Assembly: GCA_029560415.1 (NCBI GenBank)
Contig: JAKQKY010000057.1
Coordinates: forward strand, 1-64,000
Reading direction: 5' to 3'
Source of the DNA: Bacteroidota bacterium
GTDB taxonomy: Bacteria; Bacteroidota; Bacteroidia; Chitinophagales; Chitinophagaceae
DNA: 64,000 nucleotides
The translations under genes were made by a program, and so were the position numbers. The first letter of the stretch is position 1; the number at the start of each line of letters is the position of its first letter. The notes beneath the pieces were generated by a model. It did no database searches. It saw only the letters and a list, made by a program, of their open reading frames with translations, and was not told the origin of the DNA. Shown in pieces: positions 50,895 through 59,925 of this stretch.

Positions 50895-53800
50895 TAAACT
50901 ATTTTTAAAAAGATGGTTACCCTCGTTCCTGCAGGTTTGCCATCAATAAACAAATCGGTTATTTCTACCGAAGGTTCTTTTTCGTTATTATAAAGTTTTA
51001 CCCTGTTGCTGCTCATATCAATTCCGTATGATGTTTTTTCACCTGCATTTGTTTCGCCGTTTTTTGGTCTGCCAACACCATTGTCTTCAATGATGTACTT
51101 AATATGGTTATTTTCCAGGCTCACCGATATCATCAGTTTACCCAGGTCATCTGCCCGGTGCCGGATGCCATGAAGGATAGCATTTTCCACGAAAGGTTGA
51201 ATGATCAATGGAGGAACTTTATAATCTTCCTGTAACAGATCTTCGGCAATCCTGATCTCCGCCTTAAATTTATTTTCGTGGCGTAGTTTTTCCAATTCAA
51301 TGTACAGTTTTAAGGTATCCATATCTTTCGACAGGTTTACCGTATTATGTTTGGTGCTATCCAGGATATTGCGAAGGAGTTTGGCAAATGTATTGAGGTA
51401 AACAGTGGCATGATATTTATCATTGCTCTGTATCAGTGCATCGATGCTATTGATGCAATTAAAAATGAAGTGCGGGTTCATTTGACTGCGCAATGCTTTC
51501 ATCTCCATATCTGCCATCTGCCGCTGAAATGCTGTTTTTATTTTCTCTTCTTTCCTGATAGATTTGAATCTAGAACGAATGATCCAATACAAAAATAAAC
51601 CGGTCAATAAAAGGCAAATCAAAACAAACCAGGTAGTTTCCCAAAAGGGAGGATTGATCCTGATGGCAAAGCTTGTAATATTACCTGCACGATCGCCCTG
51701 TTCTGCTTTAACCTGGAAAAGATACTCTCCCGGCGCAATATTGGTGTATTGAGCATATCTTTTGTTTGCGGCATCTACCCAGCCTTTATCCACGCCCGTT
51801 AGTTGATAATAATAATGAGTTTGTGCAAGGTTGCTGTAATTCAATGCTGAAAATTCGATGCTGAAAAAATTCTCTTTGTAAGAAAGTTCCAGTGTTTTGT
51901 GCTGATCCAGTAGTGAATCAATTGGGATAGGTCTGTCAAAAAGTTTAAAGCCTGTTATTTCCGTTTTGGGTAGGGTTTTATTGACTCCTGCAATATTTGT
52001 GGGATTGAAACTTATTGCTTCCGATGTTGTAAAACTAAGCCATTGGCCATTTTGTAATGGATAAAACCTGTTGGCGCTGAAAGATGAATTAATGATACCA
52101 GGTTCAATTCCAAAAGGGATCACTTTTTTTTCTGCAGGTTTGTATTGATAAATGCCGTAATCATTCGTAATCCAGATATTGCCGGCTATATCTTTTTTTA
52201 TAGCATAAATACTGTTCGACGGAAATCCATCAGATGCATCCAGGTGTGTAAATGACTTTGTTCTTTTATTGAAAAAATTCAACCCGCCATATAGTGTGCT
52301 AATCAGCATTATGCTGTCGTTATACGCTTCAATTCCATTGCATACAGAACCGGAAATGGCAGCCGGGTTGTTTTTCCCGGGTAACCAGGTTTGAACATAG
52401 ATTCTTTTCTGGAGGTCGAATTCATGAAATCCATCCATACTGGTCACCCAACAAGATCTATTGTTATCAATGTATATATCGGTTACGGGTGCCTGCTTTT
52501 TTAATACTTTATTCCATTCTTTTCCGGGAGATAAAAATGCCCCGGTTTTTTTATCCCATTTGATGATCATCCCATTTTGCAAACCCAGCCATATATTTCC
52601 GTATGGATCTTTCGTCATACTACGAATGGTTCGTCCCATCATTTCAGGCGGATGCAGGGTTGTTTCTTTACCTGTTTTCTGATCATATATGAGCAGGTAA
52701 CCATGCTGGCATCCCATCCATATTGAATTTGAATCGGCCTGCAGCATACTCCATACAAAGTTCTTTTCCTTCGGGCCATTAAATATTAACGAATGATGGT
52801 ACCTGAATGAATCATCATATACTGCTATACCGGCGCCCCAGGTTCCGAGGAACAGATCTCCCCGGGGCGTTTGAATAAAACTGAGTATTTCATTTTTTGA
52901 AATGGACGCGGGATTGTTTTCCTCATGTTTAATGACACTGAATGTTTGTTGGTAAGGATTGAAAATACTAATGCCCTTATCGGTTCCGATCCAGATATTT
53001 TCTTCCCTGTCCTGGAAGAGATTGAAAATTTTATAATTATAGTCGATGCCTTCTTTTTTCTTTTCTGTTGCCACGCAGTAATCAAATACATCTTTCTCTT
53101 TATTGTATCGAAGCAACCCGGCATTCTCTGTTCCTATCCAGATGGTTTGATGATCATCTTCCAACATACAGTTGATCAGCAGTCCGGCATCAGCAGGGTT
53201 CCAGCTTCCTTGTTTATTTTTAATGGCTGCCAGTGAGTAGCGGTGTAATTTTTGAGTAGCCTGTTCGTATTGGTAAAACTCATCATCCCACGTGGTGACC
53301 CATATATTCTGCCGGCTATCGATCATTACATGCCTTAAGATATTTTTATTGAACCCATTTTTTTGGAACAATGGATGTTGAGCTGGATTCAAGGTATTGC
53401 CGAAAATGCTCCCGCTGCTCTTTTCAAACATGCATAGTTGTGTGCCCATGGGAGCCCAGTAATTACCGGCACTATCCGTGGCAATGAAATTTTGTTGGCG
53501 GGATTGATCGGGGGTAATGCTAATAATAAAAATGTCTTTATTGTGCGAAAGCCTTTTTACCTGGTCATTGACTTCGAATAACCATGTTTGGTCATTGATA
53601 TCCCTGAATATGGTTGTTTGATAAGGATCGGACTTTATATTTTTACCGCTGTCAAACAGGCTGAATTGCAGTTTGCTTCGATCGAGTTTTTCTACATCTG
53701 TATTTTTCAGGATCCAAAGGGAATTGTTCTTTTTGTCAAAATGTATATCTGCACCACTGGTTAGTCCATGGTATGGACTACTCAGGATATCCGGATAATA

Positions 53801-54016
53801 CTGAAATCGGGTTCCATCATAGCGTTGCAGGCCATTCATGGTGGCGATCCACATATAGCCTTTGGAGTCTTGTGCAAAAGCAACCACCTGGTTGTGGAGT
53901 AAACCATCCGACTGGTTAATGTGCCGGAAGAAATAAGGAAGATTTTCCTGTGCGTTGGTTGGTTGTGCAAGGCATAATACGATCCACGTAAAAATGATAA
54001 AGCAGCGATTGCACAT
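50894..54016 (-). CDS. Sensor histidine kinase with beta-propeller (Reg_prop), Y_Y_Y and His_kinase domains
   Basis: DSKGYMWIATMNGLQRYDG repeats; Y_Y_Y; ALRSQMNPHFIFNCINSID; overlaps RR start. Confidence 0.93.
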   Translation of the reverse strand: MCNRCFIIFTWIVLCLAQPTNAQENLPYFFRHINQSDGLLHNQVVAFAQDSKGYMWIATMNGLQRYDGTRFQYYPDILSSPYHGLTSGADIHFDKKNNSLWILKNTDVEKLDRSKLQFSLFDSGKNIKSDPYQTTIFRDINDQTWLFEVNDQVKRLSHNKDIFIISITPDQSRQQNFIATDSAGNYWAPMGTQLCMFEKSSGSIFGNTLNPAQHPLFQKNGFNKNILRHVMIDSRQNIWVTTWDDEFYQYEQATQKLHRYSLAAIKNKQGSWNPADAGLLINCMLEDDHQTIWIGTENAGLLRYNKEKDVFDYCVATEKKKEGIDYNYKIFNLFQDREENIWIGTDKGISIFNPYQQTFSVIKHEENNPASISKNEILSFIQTPRGDLFLGTWGAGIAVYDDSFRYHHSLIFNGPKEKNFVWSMLQADSNSIWMGCQHGYLLIYDQKTGKETTLHPPEMMGRTIRSMTKDPYGNIWLGLQNGMIIKWDKKTGAFLSPGKEWNKVLKKQAPVTDIYIDNNRSCWVTSMDGFHEFDLQKRIYVQTWLPGKNNPAAISGSVCNGIEAYNDSIMLISTLYGGLNFFNKRTKSFTHLDASDGFPSNSIYAIKKDIAGNIWITNDYGIYQYKPAEKKVIPFGIEPGIINSSFSANRFYPLQNGQWLSFTTSEAISFNPTNIAGVNKTLPKTEITGFKLFDRPIPIDSLLDQHKTLELSYKENFFSIEFSALNYSNLAQTHYYYQLTGVDKGWVDAANKRYAQYTNIAPGEYLFQVKAEQGDRAGNITSFAIRINPPFWETTWFVLICLLLTGLFLYWIIRSRFKSIRKEEKIKTAFQRQMADMEMKALRSQMNPHFIFNCINSIDALIQSNDKYHATVYLNTFAKLLRNILDSTKHNTVNLSKDMDTLKLYIELEKLRHENKFKAEIRIAEDLLQEDYKVPPLIIQPFVENAILHGIRHRADDLGKLMISVSLENNHIKYIIEDNGVGRPKNGETNAGEKTSYGIDMSSNRVKLYNNEKEPSVEITDLFIDGKPAGTRVTIFLKIV

Positions 54017-54082
54017 GACTAAAGTTAATCACAGTTTATGAATGCAACAATTGAAATAAACGAGGCTTTTATCATTCAATCA

Positions 54083-56047
54083 TTAAGGTTTTGATTCCAA
54101 TGCCAACAATCTTTTTTCCAGGTCCAGGATCTGCTTTTGTTGTGTGTTGATGATGATTTGCTGTTCCTGTACAGCTTTTACCAGCGGTACTACAAACTGT
54201 TCATAGCTCAGGCTGTACAATGATTGAGCATTTTGTGGAACGGTATATCCGCTGAAATCATATCCGGCCGACTTGGCCGCCTGTTCTACTTCCTGGGCAA
54301 TAAAGCCGGAGCGTTTTGTTTTTTCATTGTCGTTCTTTCCTGGAAAATCAGGAGTTTCCTTATTGCCTGTAAGTGAAATGATGGCCCTGTTACTGATGTA
54401 ATATGTTACAGGTCTTAACCTGGTAATAAACTCCAGGCCTTTTACATCTTCATGAATATTATTTTTAATGCGGGCATCAGAATAAGTGCTCCAGGTAGTT
54501 TGTCCACCGATCCATTGTGTGCTTGTATTTCCAATGAATGCCTGGTTTTGAAAAGCATTTAGAATATCACTATTGCCTATGCTTATTGTATTGTAGATGG
54601 ATGGGGTATTGGGATGTGTACCAGCCCAATAACCTATGGCAATATTTTCATTTCCATTGTTGTTGTTTTGAAGTGCATACTGCCCAATCGCCACATTGCC
54701 ATGCCCGGCACTATTTCTAAATAAACTATAACCTCCCAATGCTGTATTATTGTTTCCGGATAAATTTCCTGCTAAAGAACCGCGGCCTATTGAAACGTTG
54801 CTCGATCCATATTCATTTAATTTTAGTGCATCGATTCCCAATGCTGTATTTTGCGAGCCGGTTGTATTTGCATTGAGTACATTGTAGCCGATGCCGGTGT
54901 TATCAGTGCCGTTTGTATTATTTCTAAGAGAAAGACTTCCTATAGCAGTATTATTGATACCGCTATTAATGGATGTGGGTTGGTTTCGATAGAGGGCCTG
55001 GTATCCTACCGCTGTATTTCCACTGTTCCAGGAAATGCCATTGTTGTTGAACGATTGATAGAACATGGCATAGCTGCCAATGGCAGTATTTTGAAGTCCG
55101 GTAGTATTTTCGTGCAAAGCATAAGCTCCAATGGCAGTATTCTCTTGACCGGTAGAATTGGAGTAAAGTGCATCAAAGCCCATTGCAGTGTTATAGGATC
55201 CATAAGTATTTGAGTATAGTGCCTGGTAACCGTTTGCCACATTGCTGGTACCACCTAAACTAAACCGAAGTGATGATGCACCTGTGGAAGTATTGAAGCT
55301 GCCGCCATTAAATTGCAAAGCCCTGCTGCCAATGGCTACATTCTCATCTCCGTTAATGTTATTGGATAAAGAGTTTACCCCTATAGCTGTATTGTAACCG
55401 CCATAATCGTTTCGATAAAGCGCATAAGGGCCAACGGCAGTATTTGCAATGCCGATCGTGTTTTTATAAAGAGCATGTGTTCCAACCGCTACGTTGGTTC
55501 CTGGATTGTTGTGATTATATAATGCCGAATCACCAATGGCTACGTTATTGCTTCCGGTTACATTGTTGGCCAGGGATGCAATACCCAATGCTGTGTTGTT
55601 GATACCGGTTGTTTGTAATGGCCCGGCATTTAATCCCAATCCAATATTTCCATTGGATGGATTGATCTCACCGGCCCAGGTATTATTCACCCGTAAACGA
55701 ATGGGTTGATTGTCGGTGGTGCCAATGAACTGCGTTGAACTATTTACAGCCGCATTACCATTTAACTTCCAGGAAGCATTATTATCTGTCATCGAATTCC
55801 AACTGCTGCCATTGTAAAACCAAAAGTTATTGGTGGTACTGTCATATAGGATCAACCCTTTGGCCGGGTTGATGATGGCCAGCCGGGATACGGTAGAAGT
55901 GCGGGGGATGAGTAATCCTTTTGTGTTACTCTTAATATCGAGCATAGCGCTAGCATCGGGTGTGGTTGTACCAAGTCCGATATTCTGAGCTTCTATTAAG
56001 CCATTCAGTAAACATTGGCTGAATAATAAAAGGAGTATTTTTTTCAT
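54083..56047 (-). CDS. Tail-fibre-like protein with YadA-head-type repeats and C-terminal S74 intramolecular chaperone
   Basis: Signal peptide; repeated NTAIGxxALxxNxxG units; SDARIKNNI...GFIAQEVEQ...SLSYEQFVVPLVKAVQE. Confidence 0.88.
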   Translation of the reverse strand: MKKILLLLFSQCLLNGLIEAQNIGLGTTTPDASAMLDIKSNTKGLLIPRTSTVSRLAIINPAKGLILYDSTTNNFWFYNGSSWNSMTDNNASWKLNGNAAVNSSTQFIGTTDNQPIRLRVNNTWAGEINPSNGNIGLGLNAGPLQTTGINNTALGIASLANNVTGSNNVAIGDSALYNHNNPGTNVAVGTHALYKNTIGIANTAVGPYALYRNDYGGYNTAIGVNSLSNNINGDENVAIGSRALQFNGGSFNTSTGASSLRFSLGGTSNVANGYQALYSNTYGSYNTAMGFDALYSNSTGQENTAIGAYALHENTTGLQNTAIGSYAMFYQSFNNNGISWNSGNTAVGYQALYRNQPTSINSGINNTAIGSLSLRNNTNGTDNTGIGYNVLNANTTGSQNTALGIDALKLNEYGSSNVSIGRGSLAGNLSGNNNTALGGYSLFRNSAGHGNVAIGQYALQNNNNGNENIAIGYWAGTHPNTPSIYNTISIGNSDILNAFQNQAFIGNTSTQWIGGQTTWSTYSDARIKNNIHEDVKGLEFITRLRPVTYYISNRAIISLTGNKETPDFPGKNDNEKTKRSGFIAQEVEQAAKSAGYDFSGYTVPQNAQSLYSLSYEQFVVPLVKAVQEQQIIINTQQKQILDLEKRLLALESKP

Positions 56048-56161
56048 GATTGCTGAATTAGAGAATGAATTTGAACTTCTGCTTTTTCAATATCCTTTAA
56101 TTTCTATCCATTTTATGTGGCATTTAGCCGTTAACAGTTTTAAATGAGCCTGCAACGGTTA

Positions 56162-56189
56162 TTGAAAAGATATTTTCTCATTACTTTTG
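56162..56189 (+). promoter_or_regulatory. Promoter-like TTG-N17-TACTTTTG
   Basis: TAnnTTTG at 56182-56189, upstream of 56210 gene. Confidence 0.45.
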
Positions 56190-56209
56190 ACCATTGATAA
56201 AAACCAAAC

Positions 56210-57154
56210 ATGATTAAAGAAAAAATACTGGTCATTGGTGCCAGCGGACAAATAGGAGTGGAACTTACTCTAGCTTTAAGAAAGATCTATGGCAATAGCA
56301 ATGTCATCGCTTCTGATCTTAGGGAAGAAAACGAGCTTTTAAAAGGAACCGGCCCTTATGTAAGCCTGGATGTGATGAACAAGGAAATGTTGCATGTGCA
56401 GGTAATTCGCCAGGGCATCACGCAGATCTACCTGCTGGCCGCCATCCTTTCGGCAACCGGTGAAAAGAATCCCAACCTGGCCTGGAGCTTAAACATGCAA
56501 AGCCTGTTGAATGTGCTGGATATTGCCCGGGAAGAAAAGTTGCATAAAGTGTATTGGCCCAGTAGTATTGCGGTATTTGGCCCTACATCCCCCAGGCAAA
56601 ACTGTCCGCAACAAACCGTAATCGAGCCCATCACTGTGTATGGTATCAGCAAATATGCCGGTGAATTCTGGTGTAACTATTACAACCACCGGTATGGGGT
56701 AGACGTAAGAAGTCTTCGTTATCCCGGGTTGATCAGTTATAAAAGCGCCCCGGGTGGCGGCACAACCGATTATGCCGTGGAGATCTTTCATGAAGCACTG
56801 GAAGAAAAAAAATATGAATGTTTTTTACGGGAAGATACATACCTGCCCATGATGTATATGCCAGATGCCATCAGGGCAACCATAGAATTAATGGAAGCTG
56901 ATAGTTCAAAAATTTCCATCCGTACATCTTATAATGTGTCGGGCATGAGTTTTTCACCAAAGGAAATTGCTGCAGAAATAAAGAAACAAATCCCATCTTT
57001 TGAAATCACCTATAAACCGGATTATCGCCAGGCTATTGCCGATAGCTGGCCGCAAAGCATCGATGATGCAGTTGCCAGGAAAGACTGGGGTTGGAAAGAA
57101 CAATTTGCCCTGCCAGGTATGGTGGCAGATATGTTGCAGAATTTGTCAAAATAG
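56210..57154 (+). CDS. NAD-dependent epimerase/dehydratase, SDR-type L-threonine 3-dehydrogenase-like
   Basis: ILVIGASGQIGVELT; YWPSSIAVFG; YGISKYAGE; RYPGLISYKSAPGGGTTDYAVEIF. Confidence 0.85.
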   Translation: MIKEKILVIGASGQIGVELTLALRKIYGNSNVIASDLREENELLKGTGPYVSLDVMNKEMLHVQVIRQGITQIYLLAAILSATGEKNPNLAWSLNMQSLLNVLDIAREEKLHKVYWPSSIAVFGPTSPRQNCPQQTVIEPITVYGISKYAGEFWCNYYNHRYGVDVRSLRYPGLISYKSAPGGGTTDYAVEIFHEALEEKKYECFLREDTYLPMMYMPDAIRATIELMEADSSKISIRTSYNVSGMSFSPKEIAAEIKKQIPSFEITYKPDYRQAIADSWPQSIDDAVARKDWGWKEQFALPGMVADMLQNLSK

Positions 57155-57194
57155 TATATATTAATTTAATATATTATTTACCAAATTCATCATC

Positions 57195-57680
57195 ATGAAA
57201 AAATTAATGTTCGTCATTACTGTTTTTCTGGTAAGTGTTGCATCCATGGCATCCAACCCATTTTATGCAACGGTGAAGCCTAATCGATTGCATGCATCAG
57301 CTGTAATGATACCGATTGGGTCGGAAGGTAAAAAGATATCCTTACTCGAACTATCTGCCATTAGCAGATCTGGCCTTGAAAATTTAACCGGGTGGAAGAT
57401 GACCCTTACACAACGCCTGGCTTTCAAGGGTGCTCAGAAAAAGATACGGAATGGAGTCAACCAGGATGGATATATAGTGGATAAAAAACTGAACAAGGTT
57501 TTTACAGGCGAAGGTGAAACAGGCTTCCACATCGGCGGATTTGCACTCGGGTTCTTCCTGGGATTGATTGGTGTATTGATCGCATACCTTATTAAAGATG
57601 AGAAAAAAAGGAACCGGGTAAAATGGTCCTGGATCGGTTTGGCTGCTTGGCTGGTTATCTACCTGATTTTTTTTGTTTAA
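57195..57680 (+). CDS. Hypothetical membrane protein
   Basis: Signal peptide; two C-terminal hydrophobic helices (FALGFFLGLIGVLIAYL; WIGLAAWLVIYLIFF). Confidence 0.6.
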   Translation: MKKLMFVITVFLVSVASMASNPFYATVKPNRLHASAVMIPIGSEGKKISLLELSAISRSGLENLTGWKMTLTQRLAFKGAQKKIRNGVNQDGYIVDKKLNKVFTGEGETGFHIGGFALGFFLGLIGVLIAYLIKDEKKRNRVKWSWIGLAAWLVIYLIFFV

Positions 57681-57711
57681 GTATTTTAAAAATTGAAAAA
57701 TCATAACATAT

Positions 57712-57732
57712 AACCACTCCATCGGGGTGTTT
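57712..57732 (+). terminator. Rho-independent terminator
   Basis: AACCACTCC-ATC-GGGGTGTTT-TTTT. Confidence 0.7.
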
Positions 57733-57843
57733 TTTTATATGCTTACATACGTTCTTGTATCATCCTGATTATTCATTATTTTCATGGAAAGATACCTGTC
57801 AAACATACGTGATCTGTGTTCTATTAAAGAGTAAATAACTGAC

Positions 57844-58428
57844 ATGAAGCCATTCATCTACCTGTTTTTTTTATCGGTACTGTTATTTTGTAACCAGGCC
57901 AATTCACAATCGAAAAATTTTACTGTATATGAAAAGGGAACGTCATCACTTGTCATAGGCCAGGGAATCGGCAATATCTGGAAAACCTTTATGAAACAGG
58001 CGATCAATTACCCTGGCATCAGTTATAAGGTTTCTTCCCTGGGCCCATTAACGCTTATATATGAATATGGTTTCGGGAAGCGCATCAGCGGCGGACTGGC
58101 ATTGGGATATTCGAGGATCACGGGTAAGTATAGCGGCTTTGGTGATGAGTTTACCGACAGGCTTACGATCTTTTCTGCGCTGGCCCGGGCCAATTATCAT
58201 TTTGGGCATTCAAGCAGGTTTGATCCTTATATAGGTATCGGAGTAGGCTATGTGCGGTCGAAGTATGATAATAGTGGAAGCAATTCAAATCGTAGTGTTC
58301 CGGGTGAATTCGGGTACTCGGGACAGTTGGGTGCAAAGTATCTTTTTACACCTCATTTTGGCGTTTATGCGGAAGCGGGATATGTGGGAGGGTCATTTGT
58401 ACAGGCCGGGCTTGCAGTTATTTTTTAA
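57844..58428 (+). CDS. Outer membrane beta-barrel protein
   Basis: Signal peptide; YGFGKRISGGLALGYSRI...YIGIGVGYV...GVYAEAGYVGG. Confidence 0.7.
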   Translation: MKPFIYLFFLSVLLFCNQANSQSKNFTVYEKGTSSLVIGQGIGNIWKTFMKQAINYPGISYKVSSLGPLTLIYEYGFGKRISGGLALGYSRITGKYSGFGDEFTDRLTIFSALARANYHFGHSSRFDPYIGIGVGYVRSKYDNSGSNSNRSVPGEFGYSGQLGAKYLFTPHFGVYAEAGYVGGSFVQAGLAVIF

Positions 58429-58609
58429 GATAACAGAATTATCTTCACGTCATATAAATTCCTTATTTCCAATTAGATAAGAATTAAGAATACCCACTAC
58501 CGGGTATAGGAGGAATCGTTAAAATCCAGTTATTTTGCCAATTATAGTTGCAGTTATAGAATTATTCCATAACTTGCGCCTCGATTTATAAACCAAAAAT
58601 TACGTAAAC

Positions 58610-59164
58610 ATGAAAAAAGTATTTTTTATCGTAGCTCTAACTGCAGCTTCGTTTGCAGGTTTTGCTCAAAGCGAAAAAGAAGCAAGTAAACCATTATCAT
58701 TCAGTGTAGGTGTTGAAGCCGCTTTACCAATTGGTGACTTTGGCGATGCTTACAAATTCGGTATTGGTGGTTCTGTACAAGCTGATTATAAAGTAGCTCC
58801 TGAATTGGCGATTACTTTAAATGCAGGTTACATAAGTTTCAGTGGAAAATCTGTTACCACTACTTACGTTATCCCTACAACACCACCACAAACCATTTCA
58901 CAAACTTTCAAGAATGCTACCATTGGTTACGTTCCTGTATTGGCTGGTGTTAAATATTGGTTCTCTGATCTGTACGCTTCAGGTCAGTTAGGTCTTACCT
59001 TTGCAACTGGAAATGGTGCAAGCGGTAGTACTTTCACTTATGCTCCAGGTATCGGTTACAAATTTGCACCAATCGATGTATTGGTTAAATATGTAGGATA
59101 TGCAGCACAGAACGGAGGAAGCGCTAGCTCAAACATTGGTATCAGGGTTGCTTACAATTTCTAA
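58610..59164 (+). CDS. Outer membrane beta-barrel protein
   Basis: MKKVFFIVALTAASFAGFAQ signal; FSVGVEAALPIGDFGDAYKFGIGGSVQADY; terminal NIGIRVAYNF. Confidence 0.78.
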   Translation: MKKVFFIVALTAASFAGFAQSEKEASKPLSFSVGVEAALPIGDFGDAYKFGIGGSVQADYKVAPELAITLNAGYISFSGKSVTTTYVIPTTPPQTISQTFKNATIGYVPVLAGVKYWFSDLYASGQLGLTFATGNGASGSTFTYAPGIGYKFAPIDVLVKYVGYAAQNGGSASSNIGIRVAYNF

Positions 59165-59186
59165 GCAAAACTCATAAACTAAATTT

Positions 59187-59220
59187 AACAGGGCCTCAAC
59201 ATTGTTGAGGCCCTGTTTTT
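59187..59220. terminator. Bidirectional terminator
   Basis: AACAGGGCCTCAAC-ATT-GTTGAGGCCCTGTT-TTT. Confidence 0.93.
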
Positions 59221-59231
59221 ATACATCAAGA

Positions 59232-59873
59232 TCAAATCAGTTTTCGTTCATACGCATATTTGATCAACCCTATAAGGCTTGAGGTTTTAGTTTTCCTGAA
59301 AATATTCTTCCGGTGTGTTTCTACCGTACGTTCACTCAGAAATAAAGTATCTGCAATTTTTTTATTGCTGTATTCTTTTTCAATCAGGCGTATGATCTCA
59401 ATCTCCCGGTTGGTAAGGTGCACTTCTTCAACAGTTGTTTTCTTTTCACTGGCTTTCAACATCTCTTCCAAAACTTCATCGCTGAAATAAATCCCTCCTG
59501 ATGAAATTTTTTCCAATGCCTTTATCAGTTCCTGTTTGCCAATATTTTTCAAAACATAGCCAGCAATGTCGCTGTCTTCGATCATTTGGTTTACCAGTTC
59601 GCCCTGCCCGCTCATCGATAAGGCCAGGATCTTTATTTCAGGGAAATGCTGGCGCACTTGTTTGGCCAGTTCGGCACCGTTCATTCCGGGCATCATGATA
59701 TCCGTGATAAGGATATCGATCTGGGTATTTTCCAACAGGGCTTTCAGCTCTTCCGGCCGCGTGAGTTCTATCGCAACCTGGAATGTGTCATGCCCTAACA
59801 AAAGCGATTTCAATCCATCAATCACGATCTGGTGATCATCAACTATGGCCAGGTTTATCTTTCCTTGCTTCAT
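59232..59873 (-). CDS. NarL/LuxR-family response regulator
   Basis: LAIVDDHQIVIDGLKSLL; LTNREIEIIRLIEKEYSNKKIADTLFLSERTVETHRKNIFRK. Confidence 0.95.
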   Translation of the reverse strand: MKQGKINLAIVDDHQIVIDGLKSLLLGHDTFQVAIELTRPEELKALLENTQIDILITDIMMPGMNGAELAKQVRQHFPEIKILALSMSGQGELVNQMIEDSDIAGYVLKNIGKQELIKALEKISSGGIYFSDEVLEEMLKASEKKTTVEEVHLTNREIEIIRLIEKEYSNKKIADTLFLSERTVETHRKNIFRKTKTSSLIGLIKYAYERKLI

Positions 59874-59925
59874 AGCAGGAAGTTAAGTGATAATTCATTT
59901 ACGCAATATTTATTTGTTTAAAAAT

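Noticed and set aside
54083-56047. Prophage remnant suggested by tail-fibre/S74 gene
   Set aside because: No neighbouring phage structural, integrase or lysis genes; signal peptide points to a cellular surface protein.
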